From Acidimicrobiia bacterium (lineage in GTDB: Bacteria > Actinomycetota > Acidimicrobiia > Acidimicrobiales > Poriferisodalaceae): 64,000 bases of DNA. Positions within the stretch are counted from its first letter, which is position 1, and the number at the start of each line of letters is the position of its first letter. Of this stretch, positions 24,424-32,784 are shown one piece after another. The stretch lies in assembly GCA_022821985.1 (NCBI GenBank), contig JAJECP010000022.1, positions 47,290 to 111,289 on the forward strand. The letters are read 5' to 3'. Under the pieces are notes generated by a model that was not told where the DNA came from, did not search any database, and was given only the letters and a program-made list of their open reading frames with translations. Made by a program: the position numbers and the translations under genes.

Positions 24424-26142
24424 ATGGGTGATCTGCTGATTTCAGGCGGGAGTTTGATCGACGGCACGGGCGCTGAGCCGCGCCGCGCCGACGTGCTCAT
24501 CTCCGATGGCGTCGTGGCTGAGATCGGCGAGTCGCCCGGCGATCTCGCAGGCCGCAGGGTCGATCGCACCATCGACGCCGAGGGCCACGTCGTGACGCCC
24601 GGGTTCATCGACGTGCACACCCATATGGACGCACAAATCGCCTGGGATCCGATGGGCGAAAGCTCCTGCTTCCACGGCGTGACCACGGCGGTGATGGGCA
24701 ACTGCGGCTTCACGCTGGCACCCGCCCGCGCCGATGCCCGCCACCTCGTGGTGCGCAACCTCGAGCGGGCCGAGGACATCTCCGCCGAAGCGATGGCTGC
24801 AGGCATCGACTGGACATGGGAGACCTTCCCCGAATACCTCGACTTCGTGGACGCCACGCCCAAGGGCATCAACTACGCCGGCTACCTCGGCCATTCGGCG
24901 CTGCGCACGTGGGCCATGGGCGAGGCCGCCTTCGACCGCGGCGCCAACGATGACGAGCTGGCGCTGATGCTGCAGCAGCTGTGCGATTCGCTTTACGCCG
25001 GCGCCATCGGCTTCACCACTTCCATCTCGTACAACCATGAGACCGCCGACGACCGCCCGGTGGCCTCGCGCCTGGCGGAATGGTCGGAGATCGATGCGTT
25101 GGTCAGCGAGATGGGCGTCATGGGCGCTGGCATCTTCGAGCTGGCCAATCACGGCGATCTGCGCTCACGCGACACCGAACGGAACGACGCCTATGTCGCC
25201 AAGATCGTCGAGCTGGGCGCCCGTACCCGGGTGCCGATCACCTACGGCATGCTCGCCCCCTCCAGCGAGGACCACCACTGGAAGCCGGTGATCAAGCTGC
25301 TCGACGGCATCAACGCCGCCGGCGGCACTTCGTGGGGGCAGGCGCATTCCCGTTGCCTGGGCACGCTGCTGTCGTTCAAGACCTCGCTGCCGTTCGATGC
25401 TCTGCCGCTGTGGCGCGAGCTGCGCGCCGACTCTCGGGGCGAGCAGTGGTCGGCGCTCCGAGACCCCGAGATCCGGGCTCGGCTGGTGGACGAGGCTGAG
25501 AATGGCGACTACGGCAGGGCCCTCGGGCCCGAAGCCCGCAAGCCGATCTGGTCGCACATCTACCCGTTGACGCAGCCGCTGCCGCCGTTCCGCACGATGG
25601 ACGTGATCGCTGCCGAGCGTGGTACGACGCCGATGGAAGCGTTCGTCGATCTTGCGCTCGACAGCGATTTGGAGATGTTCTTCGTCCAGGCCCTCGCCAA
25701 TCAGGACCAGGATCTGGTGCTGCACTTGTTGAAGCACCCCCGGGCGATCCCGACGTTTTCCGACAGCGGTGCGCACGTCACTCAGATCATGGACTCGTCG
25801 CTGCAGACGCACCTGCTGGGCCACTGGGTACGCGATCGTCAGGAGTTCACGCTGGAAGACGCCGTGCACCGCATCACGCAGCTGCCCGCGACGGCATGGG
25901 GTTTCGACGATCGTGGCGTGCTGGAAGTGGGCAAGGCGGCTGACGTGAATGTGTTCGATCCCGACTCGGTGTCACCAGACATGCCTGTGCTGGTGCACGA
26001 CCTGCCGGCGGGCGCTCCGCGCCTGCGCCAAACGGCCACGGGCTTCGCGGCCACCATTGTGAATGGCGAAGTCATCACCGAGCACGGCAAGGTGACCGGC
26101 GCCGTGCCGGGTCAGCTCCTGCGGGGCCCGCTGGCGCGCTGA
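24424..26142 (+). CDS. N-acyl-D-amino-acid deacylase-type amidohydrolase
   Basis: 572 residues of the amidohydrolase superfamily, D-aminoacylase branch. The metal site begins with VTPGFIDVHTHMDAQIAWDP (near 58-77), and VMGNCGFTLAPAR and TFSDSGAHVTQIMD are typical of this branch. The C-terminus closes the composite beta-sandwich (ADVNVFDPD...GEVITEHGKVTGAVPGQLLRG). It would remove acyl groups from N-acyl amino acids or a related amide. It is complete, with no membrane or export signal. It is preceded by 128 bp shared with the divergent esterase. Confidence 0.88.
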   Translation: MGDLLISGGSLIDGTGAEPRRADVLISDGVVAEIGESPGDLAGRRVDRTIDAEGHVVTPGFIDVHTHMDAQIAWDPMGESSCFHGVTTAVMGNCGFTLAPARADARHLVVRNLERAEDISAEAMAAGIDWTWETFPEYLDFVDATPKGINYAGYLGHSALRTWAMGEAAFDRGANDDELALMLQQLCDSLYAGAIGFTTSISYNHETADDRPVASRLAEWSEIDALVSEMGVMGAGIFELANHGDLRSRDTERNDAYVAKIVELGARTRVPITYGMLAPSSEDHHWKPVIKLLDGINAAGGTSWGQAHSRCLGTLLSFKTSLPFDALPLWRELRADSRGEQWSALRDPEIRARLVDEAENGDYGRALGPEARKPIWSHIYPLTQPLPPFRTMDVIAAERGTTPMEAFVDLALDSDLEMFFVQALANQDQDLVLHLLKHPRAIPTFSDSGAHVTQIMDSSLQTHLLGHWVRDRQEFTLEDAVHRITQLPATAWGFDDRGVLEVGKAADVNVFDPDSVSPDMPVLVHDLPAGAPRLRQTATGFAATIVNGEVITEHGKVTGAVPGQLLRGPLAR

Positions 26143-26194
26143 GCAGTCCTGCTGGGCGTTCTCGCCGATTGGGCGAGCTGGCGACTGGACTTGC

Positions 26195-27340
26195 CTAGGA
26201 CTCGGCTGCGTTCAGGTTCTCGCGTTTCTCGGTGACGCCCGGGTTCGGGCGGTTGCCGACGTACGCGCTGCCGTAGTTGGGCTCGCTCGACCACTCGATG
26301 CCGTCCAACGCGGTCGCAAGACCGCGACGAGCGTCCTTCCATGCCGCGATCAGGCGGTCCTCGGCGTCGTAGTCGAAGGGATCGCCCAGCCGCTGCTCGA
26401 GCGCCCCGCCGCGTTCCGGCGGGTTCTCAACCAGCCAGCGAGTGGCCGCCCGCCACGCATCGACGGGCGCCAGCACGTCGTGGTAGCCGAGATCCCGCAC
26501 CGTCGGACCGATGTCGAGCACCCGGTGCGTGGTGGACCAGCTGCCCACCAGCGGGCGTGCCGGTGCTGCCAGCTCGTAGGGCAGCGACACCAACTCCCAG
26601 CGGTGGCCAAGCTCGTCCGCGATGACCTCGGCGATCTGGGCGATTGACAGTGCTGACGAATCGGCCACGTTGTAGATGCCGCCGAGTGCGGCGGCAGGCG
26701 CATCGCACGCCAGCAGCGTGGCGTGGGCGGCATTGCCGATCCATCCCTGGCTCTTCACCGTCAAGCCCCCATCGGCCACCACGAGGTGCGGCCGCCGGTC
26801 GAGTGCCCTGCGCACCAGCGGCCACTCACGTGGCAGCGGCTGGCGTGGTCCGTAGAGCTGGGGATAGCGCAGGTGGATCGCACTGGGGTGGTGCTCGAAG
26901 ACGGCCTCTTCAGTGACCCGGATCATCCGCAGCTTGCGGAATTCCTCGCCGTCGCCGACCAGCGGCGCGCCGTACGGCAGCGGCACCGGCATGCCGAGCG
27001 GGAACAGGTCGTCGGGGCTGCCGAAGCCCCGGTACACGCCGACACCGCCGATCGACACGAAATGGCCGCAGCGTCCCGCCAGCAACGGCGCCAGCATCCG
27101 CAGCCGCCCGTACATGACCACGACGAGATCGAACGACTCACCGCCGAGCGCTGCGGCGGTGGCCTCGCCGTCGAAGGGGTCGGTGTAGATGCGGCGGACT
27201 TCGGGGCCGATCAGGTCGGTCTGGTGCCGTCCGGTGTGCAGGATGGTCACGTCGTAGCCGCGCTCGATCAGCCCGTTGACGACGAGCGGCCCGGTCGGGC
27301 CGGTTCCCCCGACCACCAGCGCTGTGCGGTGGGACGTCAC
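26195..27340 (-). CDS. NAD(P)-dependent epimerase/reductase (extended SDR-like)
   Basis: 381 residues with an N-terminal Rossmann strand TALVVGGTGPTGPLVVNGL, an atypical-SDR dinucleotide motif (GGTGPTG). The YRGF at VSIGGVGVYRGFG occupies the position of the SDR tyrosine, and the later part (HLRYPQLYGPRQ, IYNVADSSALSIAQIAEVIADELG) resembles NAD-dependent epimerases. The GTG at 27340 is chosen because the Rossmann strand begins four residues later; the upstream open frame is Pro/Arg-rich. Substrate unknown. It is divergent from the small gene at 27480. Confidence 0.8.
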   Translation of the reverse strand: MTSHRTALVVGGTGPTGPLVVNGLIERGYDVTILHTGRHQTDLIGPEVRRIYTDPFDGEATAAALGGESFDLVVVMYGRLRMLAPLLAGRCGHFVSIGGVGVYRGFGSPDDLFPLGMPVPLPYGAPLVGDGEEFRKLRMIRVTEEAVFEHHPSAIHLRYPQLYGPRQPLPREWPLVRRALDRRPHLVVADGGLTVKSQGWIGNAAHATLLACDAPAAALGGIYNVADSSALSIAQIAEVIADELGHRWELVSLPYELAAPARPLVGSWSTTHRVLDIGPTVRDLGYHDVLAPVDAWRAATRWLVENPPERGGALEQRLGDPFDYDAEDRLIAAWKDARRGLATALDGIEWSSEPNYGSAYVGNRPNPGVTEKRENLNAAES

Positions 27341-27479
27341 CGGATCATTGTGCCGTCTCGTTTCGAGCGGTTCTGATCCGCCGGTTCGAGTGTGCTCACG
27401 GCGAGGTAATGCCGCAGCGCGGCGTGTAGCTTCATACGGACCACATTTCGCATTGACACGATGAGACCAGGGGGATGCT

Positions 27480-27722
27480 GTGGCGACCAAGGCTGGAGAG
27501 CGTCTGGATTTCGACGGCGGCGTACAGGTCATCGTCACCAAGGGCGGTGAGGCTGACATTTCCGCGTCGTCCGGCGGCGAGGGACTGAAGGTCGGCAAGC
27601 GCTACCAGGACGAGGATTCCGGTATCGAGGTGCTCGTCACCAAGCCGGGCGCAGTGACCTTGCAGTGCAACGGCAAGGACATGGCGCTGCAGGAGCCCAA
27701 GAAGACCAAGTCGGCCGATTAG
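27480..27722 (+). CDS. Small uncharacterised protein with an internal beta-repeat
   Basis: 80 residues. Two similar segments are visible, GVQVIVTKGGEADIS (15-29) and GIEVLVTKPGAVTLQC (47-62), suggesting two copies of a beta-hairpin unit. The C-terminus is basic (EPKKTKSAD). No signal peptide or metal motif. The GTG start has a GGGGG site 6 nt before it. The TAG stop is in the same frame as the following crotonase reading frame, which therefore begins within 39 bases. Function unknown. Confidence 0.7.
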   Translation: MATKAGERLDFDGGVQVIVTKGGEADISASSGGEGLKVGKRYQDEDSGIEVLVTKPGAVTLQCNGKDMALQEPKKTKSAD

Positions 27723-27761
27723 GGGAAACCTGCGCCGGCCACCCGAGGGGGTGGTGGCACC

Positions 27762-28457
27762 CTGAAACGCATCGAGCACACACTGCGAGGCGGCGCGCTG
27801 GACCGCGCCGCGGCGCGTGCACTGGCTGATCTGTGCGCGTCGGTGCGTGAGGCGCGCGAGCCAGCGGTACTGGTGCTGCGCAACGAGCCCGGCAGCGACT
27901 TCTGCTCGGGCATCGGCTTTGACCCACTGGAGCTGCAGCCCGACCCGGCGTCGGCATTGGCCGCGGTTCGAAGCCCGGTGGTCTGTGCCATTTCGGGCGT
28001 GTGCGCTGGTGCGGGACTCGAGATAGCGCTGGCCTGCGATGTCCGTCTGTGCGATTCGAGCGCTCGATTCGCGATGCGCGATGCGCTGGAGGGGCGGCTG
28101 CCGGCCTGGGGCGGCACCCAGCGGCTGCCCCGTGCGGTCGGTGCCTCGCGGGCGAGTTCGATGCTGCTGCTCGGAACCGAATTGGATGCGGCGACTGCGC
28201 TGGAGTGGGGGCTGGCACACGCCGTCGAGGATGATCTGGACGAGGCGGTGGATCGCTGGCTGGACGAGCTGGCCGGCGCGGGGCCGCTGGCACTGGAGTT
28301 CGCCAAGGAGGCCGTGCACCGGGGCTCGGAGCTGCCGCTGGCTGACGGCCTGCGACTCGAAGGTGACCTGAATCACCAGCTCGCAGCTACCGAAGACCGC
28401 GCCGAGGGTCTCGCCGCCTTCTTCGACAAGCGCCCGCCCGACTTCTCAGGGCGTTAG
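27762..28457 (+). CDS. Short crotonase-family protein, probable CTG start
   Basis: About 231 residues of crotonase fold: ALDRAAARALADL (first helix), ACDVRLCDSSARFAM after the second oxyanion segment CAISGVCAGAGLEIA, and EGRLPAWGGTQRLPRAVG. Family similarity begins well before the first GTG (27843), at about 27790. No ATG, GTG or TTG lies in frame between the upstream TAG (27720-27722) and that point. CTG 27762, 12 nt after a G-rich stretch, is the best start candidate. The N-terminal strands of normal crotonases are shortened. It lies between the small gene and a CoA-transferase in one operon. Confidence 0.7.
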   Translation: MKRIEHTLRGGALDRAAARALADLCASVREAREPAVLVLRNEPGSDFCSGIGFDPLELQPDPASALAAVRSPVVCAISGVCAGAGLEIALACDVRLCDSSARFAMRDALEGRLPAWGGTQRLPRAVGASRASSMLLLGTELDAATALEWGLAHAVEDDLDEAVDRWLDELAGAGPLALEFAKEAVHRGSELPLADGLRLEGDLNHQLAATEDRAEGLAAFFDKRPPDFSGR

Positions 28458-28499
28458 CCGTGAGAAGCATCGGACACAGTTCAGGGCGTTAGCCGTGAG
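28446..28499 (+). repeat. 19-bp direct repeat spanning a stop codon and the next start
   Basis: TCAGGGCGTTAGCCGTGAG occurs at 28446-28464 and 28481-28499. The first copy contains the TAG stop of the crotonase gene; the second contains the GTG start (28495) of the CoA-transferase gene. It is a local duplication of 35-bp period that now forms the intergenic region. Confidence 0.85.
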
Positions 28500-29547
28500 C
28501 GATTGGCTGCCGCCAGGCCTGTTCGAATATGGCACCGAGCTGGCAGCTGCCGTCGACCGACGACTGGGCACTGGCGTGGTGGGCGATTCCCAGAGCTGGA
28601 TCGAGATGCCCCGTCGGGTCGGGACTACCGACGTGCCGAGCCGACCAGTTGCGTGGGGTGATGGCGCGCTGTGCGTCGACCTCGGACCCGACGACGCGGA
28701 AACCTGGGAACGTTTCGCCGATGTGCACCGCGGCGAGTCCAATCCAGAAGCCGTCGCGGTTGCGGCCCAGGAGTGGCGCTTGCCGGTGACGCCTTACCGC
28801 CGGCTTCCCGTTGCGTCGACCCGGCGGGGTGCGATCTCAGCATCCGGCACGCCGCCGACAATGTCCGGCATCGACCTCGGCGCGTCCGGCGCGGCACGGG
28901 CCTCATCCGGCATTGGCAGTGTCAACGTGGTGGACCTGACCTCGATGTGGGCCGGGCCGCTGTGCACTGAGCTGCTGGGCCGCGCGGGCGCGGACGTGCG
29001 CAAGGTCAGCTCTGCGGCACGGCCTGACGGCCTGGCGGGCACGGCGATGTACGACGAGCTGAACGCGCACAAGACCGCAGTCGAGCTTGACCCCCGGCAC
29101 CGGGCAGGCCGCCGGAGCCTCGACGAGCTCTTGGCGACGGCAGACCTTCTGGTTACCTCCCTCTCTCCGCGGGCGCTCGGCAACCTGGACCTGCTGCCCT
29201 CGCAACTGTGTGCCCGCCATCCGCGGCTGCGCACCTTGGCGATCACTGCGTTCGAATCGGACTCGCCGGAGCGCGGCTGGATCGCCTACGGCACCGGCGT
29301 CCACGCCGCCTCGGGCCTCGGTTTGCTGGGCGACGAGCCGCGGACGCCCGCGTTTTCCTACCCCGATCCGCTTGCCGGACTGCTGGCGACAGGCATCGCG
29401 GTGGATCAGCTCGCGGGCGTCGCACCCCAGCACACACGTGTGTCGCTGGCGGGCGCAGTGACGCCGCTGGCGAGCCGGGTTTCCTGCAGCAATGTCGCTC
29501 ACGCTCCGGCTTCCCAAGCCGAGTCGGGCGGCGATCGGCATGGCTGA
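28495..29547 (+). CDS. CaiB/BaiF family CoA-transferase, short form
   Basis: 350 residues. The first 130 are poorly conserved (SDWLPPGLFEYGTELAAAVDRRLG), and the CoA-transferase core begins at NVVDLTSMWAGPLCTELLGRAGADVRKV (near 143-170). It continues through VTSLSPRALGNLDLLPSQLCARHPRL to AFSYPDPLAGLLATGIA, where PDPLAG holds the probable catalytic Asp. The core is shorter than the usual 390-400 residues and ends soon after, so the C-terminal domain is missing or reduced; this may be a partner subunit or altered enzyme. It overlaps the next crotonase gene by 8 nt. Confidence 0.75.
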   Translation: MSDWLPPGLFEYGTELAAAVDRRLGTGVVGDSQSWIEMPRRVGTTDVPSRPVAWGDGALCVDLGPDDAETWERFADVHRGESNPEAVAVAAQEWRLPVTPYRRLPVASTRRGAISASGTPPTMSGIDLGASGAARASSGIGSVNVVDLTSMWAGPLCTELLGRAGADVRKVSSAARPDGLAGTAMYDELNAHKTAVELDPRHRAGRRSLDELLATADLLVTSLSPRALGNLDLLPSQLCARHPRLRTLAITAFESDSPERGWIAYGTGVHAASGLGLLGDEPRTPAFSYPDPLAGLLATGIAVDQLAGVAPQHTRVSLAGAVTPLASRVSCSNVAHAPASQAESGGDRHG

Positions 29548-30277
29548 GCGCGTGCGACTGGTGTTCGGCCATGACGGCGTGGCCACGATCACGCTGTGTC
29601 ACCCTCCGCTGAACATCTACGACCTGGACATGCGCGACGGGCTCATCGAGGCGATCACTGCCGTGCGCGACGTGCCCGACGTGCGCTGCGTGGTTCTCGC
29701 CGCCGAGGGCAAGCACTTCAGCGCAGGCGCTGACCTTTCCGAGTTCGGCACCGCCGAGTCGATCTTCGATGCACGGCGAATTCGCTGGGACCGCGACCCG
29801 TGGTTGCCGCTGGTGAACTTGCCAGTGCCCACCCTGTGCGCGCTGCACGGCTACGCGCTCGGCTCGGGCCTGGAGATGTCGCTGCTGTGCGACCTGCGCA
29901 TCGCCAGCGAGGACTCGGTGATGGGCCTGCCAGAAGCCAAGCTCGGCATGCTTCCCGCTGCCGGCGGCACCCAGAGCCTCACCGCGGCCATCGGACCTGT
30001 GGCTGCCTTGCCGCTGGTGCTCAGCGGCAGAAACATCGACGCAGCCGAGGCTCTCCGGCTCGGCATCGTCGCCGAGGTCGTGCCGCCCGACGATCTCGAC
30101 AGCCGCACAGCGGAATTGGCGGGTCAGCTCGCCCGGATCGATCAACCGGTGGCCCGGGCGCTGCGCCGCTGTCTGCGAGCCGCGAACGACCTCCCGCTCA
30201 GCGACGGCCTGGCCGTCGAGAGGCGCTCGGCCCGGCTCGTCGCCGCCGGTTCGGGCGGCAAATCTCCGTCGCCATAG
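29540..30277 (+). CDS. Enoyl-CoA hydratase/isomerase family protein
   Basis: 245 residues of crotonase fold with EGKHFSAGADLSEFG (first oxyanion segment), HGYALGSGLEMSLLCDLRIASED (second) and GLPEAKLGMLPAAGGTQSL, where PEAKLG supplies one expected catalytic Glu. ATG 29540 is chosen because translation then begins just before RLVFGHDGVATITL, and the start overlaps the upstream stop by 8 nt (ATGGCTGA). Likely hydrates a 2-enoyl-CoA made by its operon partners. Confidence 0.88.
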   Translation: MAERVRLVFGHDGVATITLCHPPLNIYDLDMRDGLIEAITAVRDVPDVRCVVLAAEGKHFSAGADLSEFGTAESIFDARRIRWDRDPWLPLVNLPVPTLCALHGYALGSGLEMSLLCDLRIASEDSVMGLPEAKLGMLPAAGGTQSLTAAIGPVAALPLVLSGRNIDAAEALRLGIVAEVVPPDDLDSRTAELAGQLARIDQPVARALRRCLRAANDLPLSDGLAVERRSARLVAAGSGGKSPSP

Positions 30278-30304
30278 CTGCGGGAGCGCCTTTCGGGCGG
30301 CCTG

Positions 30305-30730
30305 TCAGCGAGAGACGACGCAGAACTCCGAGCCCTCGGGATCGGCCATGACGGTGGCCCGGAAGCCGAGGTGACCGGCGACCTCCTCTGCGGCCGGAAC
30401 CAGCACCGATGCGCCGAGCGCCACGAGCCGAGCCACTTCGGTATCCATGTCGCGGGTGAACAGATCGAGGTGTGCACGCAGCTTGGCCGTCTTGGCCTCG
30501 GGTACGCGCTGGATGGTCAGGTGGTTGAGCATCCGGCCGCCGTCGGCTTCCGACAGCGTGATGTAGGGACGCCCGTTGCCGACCCGCGTGTTGAAGCCGA
30601 TGGCGGCCTGCCAGAAGTCGGCGATGCGCTCCGGGTCGGAGCAATCGATCGTCACTCCCACCGCCCGCAATTGCGGTGCGTCGGCCATGTCATCGGTCGT
30701 GTCAGATGTCGCTGCGGCCGTCTCGCTCAT
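30305..30730 (-). CDS. VOC family (glyoxalase-like) protein
   Basis: 141 residues. One VOC domain begins at LRAVGVTIDCSDPERIADFWQAAIGF and ends with GFRATVMADPEGSEFCVV, the usual closing strand. Single-domain members work as dimers. ATG 30730 is used; an ATG at 30688 just before the domain is possible. It is the last gene of the minus-strand run that begins at 34645, 11 bp after its neighbour. Confidence 0.82.
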   Translation of the reverse strand: MSETAAATSDTTDDMADAPQLRAVGVTIDCSDPERIADFWQAAIGFNTRVGNGRPYITLSEADGGRMLNHLTIQRVPEAKTAKLRAHLDLFTRDMDTEVARLVALGASVLVPAAEEVAGHLGFRATVMADPEGSEFCVVSR

Positions 30731-30741
30731 GGCAGTGAAAA

Positions 30742-31515
30742 TTACTGCACCCGTTCGGTGCCCTCCGCGGCGGGCAACGCGGGATCGCAGACGAAGCGGA
30801 TAGCGGGTATCTCGACGTCCTCCAGCGACACTGAGCAGCTCACGACCCAGTACGGATCCAGCAGGGGCTGCCCCCAGGCGGCGGCGTCGAACGCGTCGAT
30901 CCGGGCCGCCAGCCGCTCGACGCGCGACGGCTCGTGGTGCGTCTCGACCTGGACGAGACGGAGTCCCAGCGGTGTGTGCGCCAGGTTCATCGAGCCGACG
31001 TGCTGGAGGTCGCCTACCGACAGCGGATCGGGATCGAGGGCACTCAGCTCGAGCATCGGCCCGGCGCCATGCCCTACCGATGCACCGTTATCGGATTCAC
31101 CGGCCGGGGCGACTGTCAGATCGACGCCGTCGTAGTGGCGGCGCAACGCCACATGGGTCCGCTGCGCAGGAAAGCCGAACTGCGACCGCAAGCCAGCAAC
31201 GGCGTCGTCGGTGGAGGCGGCTGCGCCGACGCAGAACGTCCGGGCGCGGGCGCCGCTGCGGCACACCACGCGGACGAATGCTGCGCTGAATGCTCCCCAT
31301 GGGCTCTCAGACACATCCCACGCCAGCAGGGACATAGCGGGCGGCACGATGGGGTGCAGTCCCGGCGGCAGTACTGCTTCACGCGCTGGGCGCCGCAGCT
31401 CGGCAACCAGTGACAGGCCCGTCACCCCGCCGAGCCGCACCGACTCTGTGCCGAAGGCAGCGATCTCGGGTGCACCGGCGGCCAGCTCGTCGACCGCTGC
31501 CGTTCCCGAGATCAT
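30742..31515 (-). CDS. Acetoacetate-decarboxylase-like protein
   Basis: 257 residues resembling the acetoacetate decarboxylase superfamily: HPIVPPAMSLLAWDVSESPWGAFSAAFVRVVCRSGARARTF matches its opening beta-barrel strands, and later beta strands (LRLVQVETHHEP) fit. I cannot point to the Schiff-base Lys of true decarboxylases, so the chemistry may differ. The ATG overlaps the stop of the LLM gene by 4 nt (31512-31515), so the two are translationally coupled. Confidence 0.55.
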   Translation of the reverse strand: MISGTAAVDELAAGAPEIAAFGTESVRLGGVTGLSLVAELRRPAREAVLPPGLHPIVPPAMSLLAWDVSESPWGAFSAAFVRVVCRSGARARTFCVGAAASTDDAVAGLRSQFGFPAQRTHVALRRHYDGVDLTVAPAGESDNGASVGHGAGPMLELSALDPDPLSVGDLQHVGSMNLAHTPLGLRLVQVETHHEPSRVERLAARIDAFDAAAWGQPLLDPYWVVSCSVSLEDVEIPAIRFVCDPALPAAEGTERVQ

Positions 31516-32720
31516 CGGCTCGCTCCAGCGGGCATCGTCGAGTGCGCAGACCCATCAGGTGAACTGACCTCGGGAACGGTGGTCGGTGCCTGCACGCGGG
31601 CAGCCCGCTCGTCCGCCGTCTGGAACTGCGGGATGACCTCGGTCGCGAACAGCCGCAGGCTGTCCAGCACCTGCTGCTGAGGGATCATCTCCATGGCGTT
31701 GAGCAGGAAGTTGATGCCGGTCACGCCGACGTCCTCCCACTTGCGGATGGTCCGCACGAGATGGTCGGGGTCGCCGATGCCGACGCCTTCGGGCAAGCCC
31801 TTGGCCACGCTCGGGTCATCAGCAGGTGTGCTGCCGTTCGCCGTCCCGCGGCTGCGCAGCGCAGCACCGGCATTGCCGAGCGTCTGGTACGCCCGGGTCG
31901 GGTACGCCTCGCGGGTGAAGTACAGGTGCGCGTTCGACATGCTGAAGGCCCCCACCATCGGCAGGCCCAGCGCCGCCGCCTGGCGATAGTCCTCGTGGCA
32001 GTACAAGAAGTTGAGCGTGTGGACCTGGTCGTTCACGAAGCTGCCGACCGGATCACAGTTCGCCACGCGGCGGTAGTACTCCTTCGTACGGCGTTCCTGC
32101 TCGGCGAACGGGGCGGCGCTCACCCCCAGGCACCCCAGCCCTCGCTCGGCAGCGTCCAGCTCGGTGCCCGGCGTAGTCACCGTCACCCACATGGGCGGGT
32201 GCGGCTCCTGGAACGGCTTGGGGATGACGTTGCGGGCCGGCATCTCGAAACGGGCGCCCTCCCAGCCGAAGTCATCGTCGGTCCACATCTGCGGGATCAC
32301 CCGACAGAACTCGTCCCACGTCTTCTTCGTGTCGTCGGGATCGGCGCAGAATCCGCCGAGCTCGGTCCACGTGCTCGACCTGGCTGTGCCCAGCTCCAGG
32401 CGGCCGTTCGAGATGATGTCGAGCGCGGCCGCCCGCTCGGCAACCCGGATCGGGTTGTTCATCTCGGGCACGCACACCACGGCACCGTGGCCCACCCGGA
32501 TGCGCTGCGTCTGCGCCGCGACGGCCGTGAGGAAAACCTCGGGCGCGGGGCAGTGCGAGTACTCCTCCAAGAAGTGATGCTCCACCGTCCAGACGTGGTC
32601 GAACCCCAGCTCGTCGGCCACCCGGCACTGCTCGAGCGCGTTGTGGTACGTCAGCCACTCATTCGCCCGGCTGAACGGCCGCGGCACCGACAGCTCGTAG
32701 AAGATCCCGAACTTCATCAT
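31512..32720 (-). CDS. LLM-class flavin-dependent oxidoreductase
   Basis: 402 residues of the luciferase-like TIM-barrel family. The N-terminus MKFGIFYELSVPRPFS, then GFDHVWTVEHHFLEEYSHCPAPEVFLTAVAAQTQRIRVGHGAVVCVPEMNNPIRVAERAAALD is the standard signature. GRLELGTARSST follows. These use FMNH2 (or F420) to oxidise a substrate with O2 or to reduce it. Start is ATG 32720 or 32717. Its neighbours (ACMSD-like hydrolase upstream, decarboxylase-like and VOC genes downstream) suggest ring-cleavage or side-chain breakdown of a small organic compound. Confidence 0.9.
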   Translation of the reverse strand: MMKFGIFYELSVPRPFSRANEWLTYHNALEQCRVADELGFDHVWTVEHHFLEEYSHCPAPEVFLTAVAAQTQRIRVGHGAVVCVPEMNNPIRVAERAAALDIISNGRLELGTARSSTWTELGGFCADPDDTKKTWDEFCRVIPQMWTDDDFGWEGARFEMPARNVIPKPFQEPHPPMWVTVTTPGTELDAAERGLGCLGVSAAPFAEQERRTKEYYRRVANCDPVGSFVNDQVHTLNFLYCHEDYRQAAALGLPMVGAFSMSNAHLYFTREAYPTRAYQTLGNAGAALRSRGTANGSTPADDPSVAKGLPEGVGIGDPDHLVRTIRKWEDVGVTGINFLLNAMEMIPQQQVLDSLRLFATEVIPQFQTADERAARVQAPTTVPEVSSPDGSAHSTMPAGASR

Positions 32721-32784
32721 GCTGTTCTAGCCCAGCGGGGTCTGCCGCTGTCGGGAGGGCGGCCGATGACCGGGCCGCGCTGTA

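Noticed and set aside
27720..27722. TAG between the small protein and the crotonase as a readthrough or pyrrolysine codon
   Set aside because: No family similarity runs across the codon, and no evidence of pyrrolysine machinery. A separate CTG start explains the crotonase better.
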